A stretch of DNA of 64,000 nucleotides from contig JASXTE010000004.1 in assembly GCA_030280995.1 (NCBI GenBank), positions 38,744,797-38,808,796 of the forward strand, in the 5' to 3' direction. The translations under genes were made by a program, and so were the position numbers. This DNA comes from Hemileia vastatrix. Taxonomy: Eukaryota > Basidiomycota > Pucciniomycetes > Pucciniales > Zaghouaniaceae. The notes under the pieces are model-generated. The model did no database searches and had not been told where the DNA came from. It saw only the letters and a program-made list of their open reading frames with translations. Shown here one piece after another: positions 46,366-59,329 of this stretch (position 1 is its first letter; each line of letters begins with the position of its first letter).

Positions 46366-46996
46366 TCTTTTGTTTTTCCTAGTTGAATTCTAGTTCTGTT
46401 GTTTATTATTCAGGTTTCAAGTCCACTATGACTTTAAACTGGTTTGTGACTGGCTTCTTTATCTTTGGTTTTTTTGGGTTGGTGGTGGATCACTGGTGGT
46501 CTCCCATCATTTTTACTTATTGGAGGGAGCCCACCCAGTGATCATTTCTATGGACTGGACTTTCTCTTACTGGACCTTCTCTTAATCTGGAGCATCCAAG
46601 GAGCTGGAATTTCTTTTATTTTTTTGTTATGATTTTGCTAGATAGTAGTTTCAGATTATTTTCCTTTTTCTATTTTTTTATTTTAATTTTTTATGGGGGT
46701 TGTTAAAATTATAAAATCAAAAATATAGGGTGTTACCAGATCAGGGTCACCTGGATGTGGGCAAGCATTGGTGGGGAAAGGCTCATCAATTGGCTGGGCA
46801 ATGCTATTTTATCATTTTATTTTATTTTATTTTTATTTTCATTAATGTAATTTTATATTTTTTATTCTCATTATTACTCTTAATTTATGTTTTTTATTTC
46901 AAATCATTTAAATTATTTAAGGTGTATCCACATCAAGGTGCACTTGGATGTGGGCAAGGTATCAGGGGATCAGCTCAATATTGGCTGGGGGATACC
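46366..46996. other. 3' region of copy B up to the CACTA-2 insertion
   Basis: No gene. Two diverged copies of a unit with CACCTGGATGTGGGCAAG / CACTTGGATGTGGGCAAG and a TTGGCTGGG box lie at about 46735-46806 and 46921-46996, separated by T-rich sequence. Confidence 0.6.
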
Positions 46997-47280
46997 ATTC
47001 ACCACGGGAAATCTGGGGGTGAACTGCTAGCAGTTCCCTCTATTTGAAACTATCAGGAATTTGTCAGGAAACTGTTGGGAAACCATCCTGAAACTGGCAG
47101 AAAGATGTTTTTAAATCTGATGAAAAAACATTGAAAAAATAAACTGTCACAGATTGAATCCAGAACAATCCCTCCTTGAGCAGAGCTTAAGAACCACATT
47201 GAACATCAGTTAATCTCAGGTTTGGCAAAAGGTTGAACAACATCACTTAGCATACCTTAATATTCAAATATTAAACTTGA

Positions 47281-47690
47281 ATATATGTTGCATGTATGAT
47301 ATAGATGCATATGCATTTGAATTTGCATGGTGGATACTTATTGCATGCTAAAAATTGATGTGAAATGCCTATCCAAAGTGTATGCATAATGACTATGAAG
47401 AATAAATATGCACAAAAATATGCATAGTGATTATGCATAAAAAATATTCATATTGAATATGCATAAAAATATGCATATTAATTATGCATTAAAAATATGC
47501 ATATTGAATATGCAAAAAAAAAGTTGCATATATGTATATGAATAAAATATATTAATATGCATATAAATCTGTATAATGAATATGCATAAATATGCATAAT
47601 GATTGAAAAATGCAAAAAAATGATGCTTAACGAGTATATTTTATGCATAAATAGAAATGTGCAATATGAATTCATATTGCATACAGATAA
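47281..47690. repeat. ATGCAT-rich subterminal array
   Basis: Some twenty TATGCAT or TATGCATA words in about 400 bases, many as AAATATGCATATTGAATATGC-like units of 22-30 bases. ATGCAT is self-complementary, so many small hairpins are possible. It sits just inside the left end of CACTA-2. Confidence 0.75.
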
Positions 47691-48269
47691 CACTGGCAAA
47701 CCATTTTGTCCAAAACTCATACTAAATTTTCATTCTGGACTAAAGGTGTGAGGGAAGGAAGAAAAACAGTCCGATGTTAGAAAAATGCTACATGCACTCA
47801 TTTTGTAGCAGAGCAAATGAGAAGTGCTGAATTATGGTTGGTGCCCATAATTTAGTATGATATCATAATTTTATTTAATTGTTTTCAATATTGAAAAGAC
47901 TTTAGGTTGGTTGGTATGGATCTAGCTGTGCCAGGGTCTAATCTAATTATTTTAAAAATTTCTTAATAATTAACAGGTTTTAATACAAAAACAGGTTGTA
48001 TTTTTTGTGGGATATTGGATATGAAAAGGTCTTTTGTAAAAAAAACATATATTGTTTAAAAATATTCCTGAATCAGATGTGGGATAATCACAACAAAAAA
48101 TTGTAGTACTGTGGGCAATAAAATATATGCACAAGCAGTAAAGAGAGGACCGAGTGAACCCTTTTTGTGCAGTGGGAATCATTAGAGTGGAATTGTGGAT
48201 GAAAAATATAATTCATTATTACCATTTTATTTAATCAAAAAATTTATAATATTAAAAAGAACTATTGAT
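47691..48269. other. CACTA-2 interior before the 609-bp array
   Basis: No gene or repeat recognised. AT-rich single-copy-looking sequence. Confidence 0.5.
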
Positions 48270-51200
48270 TAATTGGTATTTGACCTTTCTGCCTCACTCA
48301 CATTTATCATTTGATTGATTTTTGTCACCATTATGTTATTAATATTATAAGTATAGCAAAAACTCGTGTGCCCAATGCATACCGGGTGATGTTACACCTT
48401 TTATAATATTATTAAATAAAGGTAAAAAAATATGAAAATGATTTGTTTTACAAAAAATAAATTGATATCCAAAAGTAATATGAGGGATAAAAAGGTAAAA
48501 TTAAAGGCATCAAATAGAAATAAAAAATTAAAGTGAAATTCCTGCCATCAAGAGCAAGTAGACATGATGGGGTGAACGCCCACCAGTGGCACTAAACTTG
48601 GACTATAATTTCTTTTTTGTAAAAATAAAAAAAAATCCACTTGAGCTTTACCAAAACTTCAGGATGACAATTTTGCCATATCAAACAACTTCTAGTGCAA
48701 TTATTGAAGAAAAATTCATTTTCATTGCAATAGAGAGAATTGATCACATCAGACTGCATGTGACCAAATGTGTCCAGCACAAGTTTGGCCAAACTTGTGC
48801 TGGAAACTTTTATGATGGAGAGTAGCTAGGGTGGAATTTTTCTCCAGTTCATCTGGTATTTCTTATAAACATGTCCACTGGTATTTGATCTTTGTGCCTC
48901 ACTCATATTTATCATTTGATTGATTTTTTGTCACCATTATGTTTTAATATTATAAGTATAGCAAAAACTCGTGTGCCCAACGCATACTGGGTGATGTTAC
49001 ACCTTTTATAATATTATTAAATAAAGGTAAAAAAATATGAAAATGATTTGTTTTACAAAAAATAAATTGATATACAAAAGCAATATGAGGGATAAAAAGG
49101 TAAAATTAAAGGAATCAAATATGAAATAAAAAATTAAAATAAAATTACTGCCATCAAGAGCAAGTAGACATGTTGGGGCAAATGTCCACCAGTGAGGCTA
49201 AACTTGGACTGTAATTGCTTTTTTGAAAAACAAAAAAGTGCCAATCTGAGGTTTAAAAAAACTTCAGCAGAACCATTTAGCCATATCAAACAACTTCTAG
49301 TTCAATGATTGAGAGAGAATTGATCACACCAGACTGTATGTGACAAAAAGTGTCCAGCACAAGTTCGGCCGAACTTGTGCTGGACACATTTATGACAGAG
49401 AGTAGCTAGGGTAGAATTTTTCTTCAGTTAATCTGGTATTTCTTATAAACATGTCCATTGGTACTTGATCTTTGTGCCTCACTCATATATATCATTTGAT
49501 TAATTTATTGTCACCATTATATTATTAATATTATAAGTATAGCAAAAACTTGTGTGCCCAATGCATACCGGGTGATGTTACACCTTTTATAATATTATTA
49601 AATAAAGGTAAAAAAATATGAAAATGATTTGTTTTACAAAAAATAAATAGATATACAAAAGCAATATGAGGGATAAAAAGGTAAAATTAATCTCAAAGAG
49701 ATCAATTATGAAAAACAAAATACTAGTAAAATTCATGCTCTCAAGAGCCAGTAGAAGTGTTGAAACAAATGGGAGCCATCAGGGCTAAATTGTAATAAGT
49801 GACCTTTTTTTTGAAGATAAAAAATTATACACCTGAGTTTGGGAAAAACAACAGGTGGATGATTCAGCTAAACAAAACAACTTGTAGTGAAGTTTAAAAA
49901 AAAAATGTTTTTTGTTGCCATATAGAGAATTGATCCCATCTGACTGCACGTGACTAAAAGTGTCCAGCACAAGTTTGGCCAAACTTGTGCTGGACACTTT
50001 TATGATGGAGAGTAGCTTGGGTGGAAATTTTCTTCAGTTCCTTCATCTTGTATTTCTCATAAACATGTCTACTGGTATTTGATCAGTCTGTATCTTTCAT
50101 ATTTATCATCCGATTAATATTTTATCACCATTATATTATTAATGTTATTGGTATAGCAAAAACTTGTGTGCCAAATGCATACCATGTGAAGTTATACCTT
50201 CAATAATTTTTTAAAATAGACGTAAATAAATATGGAAAGGATTAGTTTTACAAAAATTAAATAGAAATTTATAAGTAAAAAGAGGAATAAAAGAGTAAAA
50301 TAAAAGTCAAAGAGTTCAAATATGAAAAAAATACAGGTAAAATTCCTGCTATCAAGAGCCAGTAGAGGTGTTAAAGCAAATGGGAGCCATCAGGGCTTAA
50401 TTGTAATAAGTGACCTTTTGTTTAAAGATAATAAATAATACACCTGATATTGGGCAGAACAGCAGGTGGATGATTCAGCTAAACCAAACTACTTCTAGTG
50501 AAATTTGATAAAAAAAAATTTTTTTGTTGCCATACAGAGAATTGATCCCATCTGACTGCACATGACCAAAAGTGTCCAGCACAAGTTCGGCGGAACTTCT
50601 GCTGGACACTTCTATGATGGAGAGCAGCTGGGGTAGAATTTTTCTTCAGTTCATCTGGTATTTCTTACAAACATTTCTACTGGTATTTTATCTTTTTTCC
50701 TCACTCATACATATTGTTTGATTAATTTTTTGTCTTAATTATATTATTAATTATATAAGTACAGCAAAAAATCGTGTGCCAAATGCATACTGAGTGATGT
50801 TACACCTTTTATAATTTTATTAAAAAATGTATAAAAATATTAAAATAATTTATTTTAAAAATTATTAATTGATATCCAAAAGCAATATTAGGAATAAAAA
50901 ATTAAGTTAAAGGGATCAAATATGAAAAACGAACTCCAAGTATTATTGCTAATATCAAAGGCCAGTAGAGATTTTGAAGCAAATGAGAGCCATCAGGGAT
51001 AAATTGTACTAAATTGACTGTTTTTTAAAGATAAAAAATTGTGTACCTGTGGTTTGGATGAACTCTAGGTGGATAATTCAGCTATATCAAACTACATCTA
51101 GTGAAGTTTCTTATCAAATAATTTTTTTCATTGCCATAGAGAGAATTGATCCCATCTGACTGCACCTGACCAAAAGTGTCCAGCATAAGTTCGGCCAAAC

Positions 51201-54200
51201 TTGTGCTGGACACTTTTATGATGGAGAGTAGCTAGGGTGCAGGTCTTCTTCAGTGCAACTGTTATTTTTTTAAAACATGTCAAATGGTATTTGATCTTTC
51301 TGTGTTATTCATATTTTATTATCTGATTAATTTTTTGTCATTAGAATATTATTAATTTTATTAGTATAGAAAAAACTTGTGCGCCAAATGCATGCCATGT
51401 TAAATTACACCTTTTATAATATTATTAAAAAATGTTAAAAAATTTGAAAATGATTTCTTTTCCAAAATTATAAATTAATATCCAAATGTAACATGAGTGA
51501 TAAAAAAGTAAATTAAAAGAGATCAAATATGAAGAAGAAAAATTCAAGAAAAATTCCTACCTTCAAGAGCCAGTAGAGGTGTTGAAACAAATGGGTGCCA
51601 TCAGGGCTAAATTTGATAAAATTTAATTTTTTTTAAAGATAAAACATTTTTTCACCTGAGGTTTGAAAAAACTCAAGGTGGATAGATCAGCCATACCAAA
51701 CTACTTCTAATGTAATTATTTAGCTTTTTTTTAATTTAATTTCCACAGAGAGAATTGATCCCATCTGACTGCACCTGAACAAAAGTGTCCAGCACAAGTT
51801 CGGCCGAACTTGTGCTGGACACTTTTATGATGGAGAGTAGCTAGGGTGGAAGTGTTTCTCAGTACATCAGTTTTTTGTTTTTCACATTTCTATTGGGTTT
51901 TTAACTTTTTTTTATTATTCATATTTATCTTATAATTAATTTTTTGTCACCATATATATTATTAATGTTTCTAGTATAGCAAAAACCTGCATGCCAAATG
52001 CAAAATTGGTGATGTTACAACTTTAATAATATTATTATATAAAGTTAAAAAAATATGAATATGTTTAGTTTTTAAAAAAATAAATTGATATTTAAAATTA
52101 TGTAGAGTAATAGAAATGTAAAATGAAAATAAATGGGATCAAATACGAAATAAAAAATACAGTAAAATTTTTACAATCAAGATCCAGAAGTGGTGTTGGG
52201 ACAGTTGGGGAGCCCTAGGTCAAGACTTGCTCTAAACTTACTTTTATTTATAGCTAACAAATTTTGACCTGAGGTTTGGACAGACTTCCAGGGGACAATT
52301 TTACAATATTAAACATTCTTTACTTCAATAATTGAGTGAAATATCATTTTTATTGCCATAGAGAGAATTTATCTCATATGACTTCATGCAACCAAAAGTG
52401 TCCAGCACAAGTTCGGCCGAGCTTGTTCTGGACACTTTTATAATTGAGAGTAGGCATACAGCAAATCTTCTTAAACTCAAAAAGGATTTCTTATAAACAT
52501 TTCCACTGGAATTTGATCTTTCTATGTCATTTAAATTTACCATTTGATTAATTTTTTGTCATCATTATATTATTAACGTTATTACTATAGTAATAACTTG
52601 TGTGAAAAATGCATACCAGGTGGTGTTCCACCTTTAATCATATATTATTAAATAAAGGTATAAGAGTATGAAAATTATTTATTTTAAAAATTAAAAATTG
52701 ATATCCAAAGCAATATGAGCAATAAAAAAGTAAAATTAAAGGGATAAAATAAGAAAAAAAAATCTAAGGAAAATTCCCACTATCAATAACAAGTAGAGGT
52801 GTTAGATCAAATGTGCACCACCAGGGCTAAACTTGCACTATATTTTCTTTTTTGTTAAACCAAAGAAAGTGTCCTGATGAGTTTTGAAAAATCATCAGGA
52901 GGACATTTTGGCATTATCAAACTACTTATTGTGCAATGATTGAGCAAAATGTCATTTTCATTTCCATAGAGTAAATTTATCCCATCTGACTGCATGCAAC
53001 CAAAAGTGTCCAGCACAAGTTCGGCCGAACTTATGCTGGACACTTTTATGATGGTGAGTATCTAGGGTGCAGGTCTTCTTCAGTTCATCAGGTATTCCTT
53101 ATAAACAAATCCACTTGTATATGATCTTTCTGTGTCATTCATATTTATCATTTGATTCATTGTTTTTCACCATTATACTATTAATGTTATTAGTATTGAA
53201 AAAACTTGTAAGCCAAATGCATACTGGGAGATGCTACATCTTTCATAATCTTATTAAATAAAAGTAAAAAAAATATGAAAAGTATTAGTTTTACAATAAA
53301 TAAATTGATATTTGAAAGCAAAAACAGGAATAAAAAAGTAAAATAAAAGTGATTAAATATTAAATTAAACATTCAAATAAAATTTCTGCCATCAAAGATA
53401 ATTTGAGTTTTCAGACCAAATTTGCACCACCAGTTCTAGATTTGGAACATGTTTTCTTTTTTTTTAAATTAATAAAAGTGTCCACCTGATGTTTTCCAAA
53501 AAATCAGGAGGATAGTATAGCAGTATAAAGCTACTTCTTGTGCAATGATTGAGCAAAAATTCATTTTAACTTCCATTGAGTAAATTTATCCCATCTGACT
53601 GCATGCAACCAAAAGTGTCCAGCACAAGCTCAGCTGAAATTGTGCTGGACACTTTTATGATGGAGAGTAGCTAGGGTGCAAGTCATCTTCAGTTAATCTT
53701 ATATTCATTTTAAAAATGTCTATGGGTATTTGATCTTTCTGTGTCATCCATATTTATTATTTGATTATTTTTTAGTCACCATTATATTATTAATGTTTTT
53801 AGTATAGCAAAAACATGTGTAATGAATGTACACTGGATGATTTTACAACTTTAATAATATAATATAATAAATGTAAAAAAATGTGAAAGTTATCAGTTTT
53901 ACCAAAATAAAATTGATATTTAAAAGCTAAAGGATAAATAAAAGGGTAAGATTAAAATTAAAGAGATCAAACATGAAATAAAGATATTAAGTACAATTTC
54001 TGTGATAATGAGCCAGTAGAGGCTTCAGAAAAAATGGGCACCATCATAGTTTAACATGGATCAAATTTACTTTTTACCAAAGGAAAAAATTGTCTACCTT
54101 AGGTTTGGAAAAACTTCTAGGGGACAATTTGTCTATATAAAACTACTTTCAGTGAAATGATGGAGTGATTACTCAGTCTCATTTCCATAAAAAGAATTGA

Positions 54201-56100
54201 TTGTGTCTGACGGCATGCAACCAAAAGTGTCCAACACAAGTTTGGCCAAACTTGTGCTGGACACTTTTATCATGAAGAGTAGCCAGGGTGCAAGTCATTT
54301 TTAATCATCTGAAATTTCTTATAAACATTTCCACTGTTATTAAATCTTTGTGCCTCACTCATATTTATCAATTGATTAATTTTTTGTCACCATTATATTA
54401 TTAATATTATGAGTATAGCAAAAACTTGTGTGCCAAATGAATACTGGGTGATGTTACACCTTTTATAATATTATTAAATAAAGGTAAAAAAATATGAAAA
54501 TGATTTATTTTACAAAAAAAAAACTTCTATCCAAAAGTATTATAAGAGGAATAAAGTAAAATAAAAGAAATCAAAGATGAAAATTAAAATCCAAGTTAAA
54601 TTCCTGCCATAAACAGAAAAAAGAGATGTTGAATCAAATTAGCACAATCAGGGCTAAACTTGCACTAAATTTTCTTTTTTGTAAAAATAAAAAAAAAATC
54701 CACTTGAGCTTTACCAAAACTTCAGCATGAAAATTTTGCCATATCAAACTACTTCTAGTGTAATTTTATATCAAAAATTTATCTTCATTTCCATAGAGAG
54801 AATTGCTCCCATCTGACTGCACCTGACAATAAGTGTCCAGCACAAGTTCGGCCAAGCTTGTGCTGGACACTTCTATGATGGAGAGTAGCTAGGGTAGAAT
54901 TTTTCTTCAGTTCATCTAGTATTTCTTACAAACATGTCTACTGGTATTTTATATTTGTTTCTCACTCATTAATATCATTTGATTAATTTTTGGTCGCCAT
55001 TATATTATTAATTTTATAAGTATAGAAAAAACTCATGTGCCAAATGCATACCAGGTGATGTTATGCCATTTATAATATTATTAAATAAATGTATAAAAAT
55101 ATGAAAATAGTTTATTTTAAAAATTATTAATTGATATCCAAAAGCAATATTAGGAATAAAAAATAAAGTTAAAGGGATCAAATATGAAAAAAGAGATCCA
55201 AGTAATATTCCTACTATCAAAGGCCAGTAGAGGTGTTGAAGCAAATGAGAGCCATCAGGGATAAATTGTACTAAATTGACTTTTTTTCAAAGATAAAAAA
55301 TTGTGCACCTGTGGTTTGGATGAAATCTAGGTAGAAAATTTGGCTATGTAAAACTACTTCTAGTGAAGTTTTTTATCCAAAAATTTTTTTTCATTGCCAT
55401 AGCAAGAATTGATCTCATATGACTGCAACTGACCAAAAGTGTCCAGCACAAGTTTGGCCGAACTTGTGCTGGACACTTTTTTGATGGTGAGTATCTAGGG
55501 TGCAGCTCCTCTTCAGTGCAACTGGTATTTTTTTAAAACATATCCACTGGTATTTGATCTTTCTGTTTTATTAATATTTTATCATTTGATTAATTTTTTG
55601 TTACCAGTATAATATTATTTTTATTAGTATAACAAAAAAACATGTGCCAAATGCTTACAGGGTGATTTTAAACCTTTAATAATTTTATTAAATAAAGGTA
55701 AAAAATTATGAAAATGATTTGTTTTAAATAAAATTAATTGATATCTAAAAGAAAAAAAGGGGTAAAAAGAAATAGGTTGAATAGAAGGGATTTTATATGA
55801 AATTAAAAATTCAAGCTAAATGCCTACTTTCAAGGCTCAGAAGAGGTGTTGGATAAAATGGGAATCATCAGGAATAAAATTGTACTTAATTTGATTTTTT
55901 GAAAAACTAAATGAAGTTTTAAACTGATTTTTTTCCAATATTTAGTTGGACACTTTGTCTATATCAAATTACTTCTAGTACCATGATTGACCAAATTACA
56001 TCCTCATTTCCATATGTAGAATTGATCCCATATGGCCGGACCAGGCCAAAGTTGTCAACCACAAGCTTGAGAATTCTTCTGGTTGACACTTTTATGATGG
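48270..56100 (+). repeat. tandem array of about 13 units of 609 bp, each with a long hairpin
   Basis: Palindrome centres fall near 48788, 49368, 49978, 50591, 51194, 51803, 52416, 53025, 53635, 54245, 54852, 55458 and 56070, a spacing of 580-613 bases. The best copy (51781-51826) is a perfect 46-bp palindrome: arms start AAAAGTGTCCAGCAC and the centre is TTCGGCCGAA. Each hairpin is preceded by GAATTGATCCCATCTGACTG and followed by ATGATGGAGAGTAGCTAGGG. The rest of the unit is AT-rich with a conserved TTATAATATTATTAAATAAA stretch. Several hairpins keep pairing while differing in sequence. Short frames here are shadows. Confidence 0.92.
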
Positions 56101-56890
56101 ATGGTAGTAGGGTGCAAGTCTTCTTTAGTTAGTCTAGTATTCCTCATAAACATTTCCAACTTATTTTTGGCAAAAAATCAGGTGGAAAGTTTGTCCATAT
56201 CAAATTACTTCTAATGCCATGATTGACTAAAAATTGATTCTCATTGCCATATAGAGAGTTGATCCCATATGGCTGGATCTGGAAAAAGTGTCACCACAAT
56301 TTTTTATAAACTTAAGTTTGAAAATTTTATGATAGAAAGTAATTGCAAGTCTTCTTCATTTCATCAAGTAATCCTCATAAAAATTTCCACCTGTATTTTG
56401 GCCAAAATTCAGGTGGACACATTGGCCATATTAAATTAATTCTAGTTCCATGTTGATAAAAAACTGATACTTATTGCCATATATAGATATTAAACCCATC
56501 AGACTGTGCCTTTTTAAAAGTGTCTACCTGAATTATGGTTAAACTTCAGTTGGACACTTTTATGATGCCGAGTAGCTAGGGCAAAAGTATTCTTCAGTTA
56601 ATTTGGTATTCATAATAAATTTATCCTCCTCAAGTTCAGCCTAACTTGAGGTGGACAATTTCAGAAAGCACCAGTTAGTCACTATCCATCAAAAAAGTGT
56701 TCACCAAAATTTTGGCTAAACTTGTGGTGGACCCCTTTGATCAGCCACAGTCAGATGAGATCAACTCTTTAGATGGAAATGAGGATGATGTTTTGGTCAA
56801 TCATGGAAATAGAAGTAGTGTGATGTGGCCAAATTACCCCCCTGAAGGTCAGACAAACCTCAGAAGGACACTTTTCAGAAGGGAGTAACT
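56101..56890. repeat. degenerate and inverted end of the 609-bp array
   Basis: Shortened units at about 56200-56340, 56380-56560 and 56620-56740 keep only the hairpin neighbourhood and diverge. From 56740 the order flips: CAGATGAGATCAACTCT and GGAAATGAGGATGATG are the complement of the sequence normally left of the hairpin, so the last unit is inverted. A plus-strand frame of 63 codons (56697-56888) encodes the peptide seen on the minus strand of other units. Confidence 0.65.
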
Positions 56891-57189
56891 GAGAAAAATC
56901 CATTTATCAGAAGGAAAATATTTTATTGGATAGATGCCAAGGTTTCATACTTGTGTATTATGGTCAGTATTAATTTTGAAAGTGTCTGTCCAAGCAATTT
57001 CATTGCCCATCATGACACATTTTGTTTTAAATCTTTCAAACTGCGTGATACAGTATTAAGGTGTCACATAGTATAATTAAGTTCTATTAAGTACCCTCCT
57101 ATGATGCCTAAATTTATAATTTAATATCTTACATGATAATTTTTTTTATATAAATTCATCAATATTTTTTTTATTATCAAATTTAATAG
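56891..57189. other. CACTA-2 interior after the array
   Basis: AT-rich; nothing recognised before the right subterminal region. Confidence 0.5.
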
Positions 57190-57469
57190 AGCAAGTATCC
57201 TGAATTATTATATATGCATAAGCTTAGGTTAGATCAATTTGTGCTCAATTTGTGCTCATCAGAGGACCAAAATCAAGTTCTGGAGGATCAACTTGTGCAT
57301 AATTTGGAATCAGTTGATATTCTGTCTATAATCAATCTGAGAATAAATGTAAATCTAACTCTAATTTACTTATGTTTATAAAGTATTCATAAACCTGGCA
57401 TATTTAAGGGACACTCTAAATTTTAAGAGAGGGGATTGCTAGCAATTCACCCCTAGATTTCCCGTGGTG
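57190..57469. repeat. CACTA-2 right terminal and subterminal repeat
   Basis: Matches the CACTA-1 left end in reverse. It contains TTTGTGCTCAATTTGTGCTCAT and related TGCTCA words at 57238-57260, and ends CCCGTGGTG followed by the ATT duplication. Confidence 0.82.
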
Positions 57470-57633
57470 ATTTGTATTATTTTTTATCTTTTATTTTATT
57501 TCATTTATTTTTATTTTATTTATCAATTTTTAATTTTAGTATGTTAGTAGAATGTTAAAAAAAAAATTAGAATTTATAGTTTTAATTTTTATTATTTATT
57601 TATTATTATGTTTTTTAATCTTTTTGCAGGAGC

Positions 57634-59183
57634 TCATTGTCTGGATGATGAATTTTCTGGAGGCTGGTCTGGATTATGATGTTGTTTTTGTTTTTTGTTG
57701 GGGTTGTGGGAAGCACTGTGTTCTTTGAAGTGCATCCTGCTGGAGAGATTATATGGATTATAATGGGCAGTAATGGGTTTGGATGGAAGTTCAGAAGAGT
57801 AAGAAGAAGAGGCAGGAATGGATTGTTGGATGGTGTGCTTAATGATCCTAGACATCTTCCAGTGGTTGTCCAATAGTTTTTTCCTCAAGGTTTTCTCAAA
57901 GTCATTTAAATGTCTATAGAGGGAAAATGCTTTCAGCATGTTTGAAAACATGGTGCTGAGGTGTTGTTTCATGTCTCCATAATCCAGGGTCAAAGAAGTT
58001 TCTAGAGGTTGGCCGACTTCAATAGTAGATTCAGGAGGAGGGGTGCCAACTAGACAAGAAGAATTGGATCAGTAATTATTTTTGTTGAAGAAATTGGATG
58101 AATTAATGTGGTACTTACAGATTGGAAGCTCATCAAATTTGTAAGCAGCCGGAATTTGGACTTCTGAATATTTTGTGATGGTGATAGTAAGTGGATCAAT
58201 CAGGGAAAGATATGGATTCTCTCGGTCTTCCTCTGAAAGTTTTTGAGAAGGTGAACTAGGAGGCTGATGTTCCTGGGGCCTAGTTGGAGTAGCAGGCCTG
58301 TTGTTTCTGTTGTTAATATTTCTGCTTGATTCAGTTGGATGAGGTGCTGGTGATGGAGTACCAGGGTCGTTATAAGATGAGGCAGGAGAGGGTGATATGG
58401 AAGCGGATTGATCTCTTCTGGATGGAGCTTTTGAAGGAATGGAACTGTCAGAAGAATAGTTGGCTGACAGAGGAGAGGTGTAGTTTTGTTGCCTTAACTG
58501 GGGGAGAAGTTGTTGCTTTGGTGCGGTGTTGGGTGCTCTGGTTTCTTCCTGGGGTCCTCTGGCAGGTCTCCTTGAAGTTTGTGAAATTTTGGAGTTCTTG
58601 GACCTTGGAAAGGTTGGCTGCATTGCTTTGGGAGCAGTGGGAATTGGCTGTGTGGAGTTTTTTTTGTTTATTGGAGGAATTTGGCTGTTTTCTGGTTGTT
58701 TTTGGAGGTTTTGAGCTTGATTTTCACTGTATAGTGAGGCGGGCGGGCCACCTGGACGCGGTCTAGCAGCCTAGGAGCTTATTTTGAAGCTTTTGGAGCT
58801 AACTTAGCAGAGATAAAAGCTGTTTCTTGGGAAGTCAAAGCAGGACTTTTTGGGAGAGTTCTGGAAACTGAGTTCCGGGATCTTCTGGATGGTGCTGAGG
58901 ATAAAGATGAAGAGGCTGGACCAAGCTCTGGGGATCTGGTAGGGGATCTGGAGAGGTATTTATGAGAAGGTGAAGGAGGAGGAATAGGGTAGTTGGCATC
59001 TCTGTCACTATTCTTCTTTTTGGAGTAGCAAGAATCACAGGCCCTCTTGTAGAATTTAGCTTCAGGAGTTGGAAGAGTGAATGTGCAAGGTCTGCACATG
59101 TGGATGCACTTCTTGCAGGAATAGGCCTTGGGAGAAGTGAAGCAAGGAAGATTGGAGGGGTCAACATCAGGGGATCCAGCCAT
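57634..59183 (-). CDS. antisense gene with a Zn2Cys6-like N-terminus (gene 1)
   Basis: Minus strand, opposite to the host retrotransposon. Exon 1 from the ATG at 59183 holds C23-X2-C26-X6-C33-X15-C49-X2-C52, with Ser59 where a sixth Cys would be, then KKK and a Ser/Pro-rich tail. A second coding piece (about 58770-58119) is Pro/Ser/Gln-rich; the splice joining it to exon 1 is not clear. The last intron is clear: 58118-58050, GTAAGT...CTGAT...TCTAG. It joins DELPI to GTPPPESTIEVGQ in frame and leads into a helical C-terminus (GDMKQHLSTMFSNMLKAF...FEKTLRKKLLDNHW). The cysteine pattern is that of fungal binuclear zinc clusters, slightly degraded. It lies between integrase and the 3' LTR of copy B. 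Role unknown; a DNA-binding regulator is inference. Confidence 0.55.
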
Positions 59184-59329
59184 GATCTGTGGTAAGAAAA
59201 GATGATGGAAAGAGATAAGAAGGTGATTTTTGTCAGTGATGGGTAGATGATGAAGTGAAGGTGGAAGTTCAGGAGGTTGGCTGTAGGTGTATTCTGTATG
59301 AAATAGGCTGGGTCTATTTTATGCAAAAT

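Larger units (their letters stand above)
47000..57469 (+). mobile_element. CACTA-2: 10.5-kb non-autonomous CACTA-type element
   Basis: The ends CACCACGGGAAATCTGGGGG and (reverse) CACCACGGGAAATCTAGGGG are flanked by ATT on both sides (46997-46999, 57470-57472). The left end matches the right end of CACTA-1 and the right end matches the left end of CACTA-1, each over about 260 bases. It is the same family in opposite orientation. No transposase remnant is seen. The interior is almost entirely tandem repeats. It would depend on a transposase made elsewhere. Confidence 0.9.

Noticed and set aside
48592..55244. Series of 60-80-residue proteins with a common peptide
   Set aside because: They overlap the repeated hairpin unit, lack consistent starts and stops, and are best read as shadows of conserved DNA.
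48270..56100. CRISPR-like array
   Set aside because: The period is about 609 bp with similar sequence throughout, not short repeats with unique spacers, and the genome is eukaryotic.
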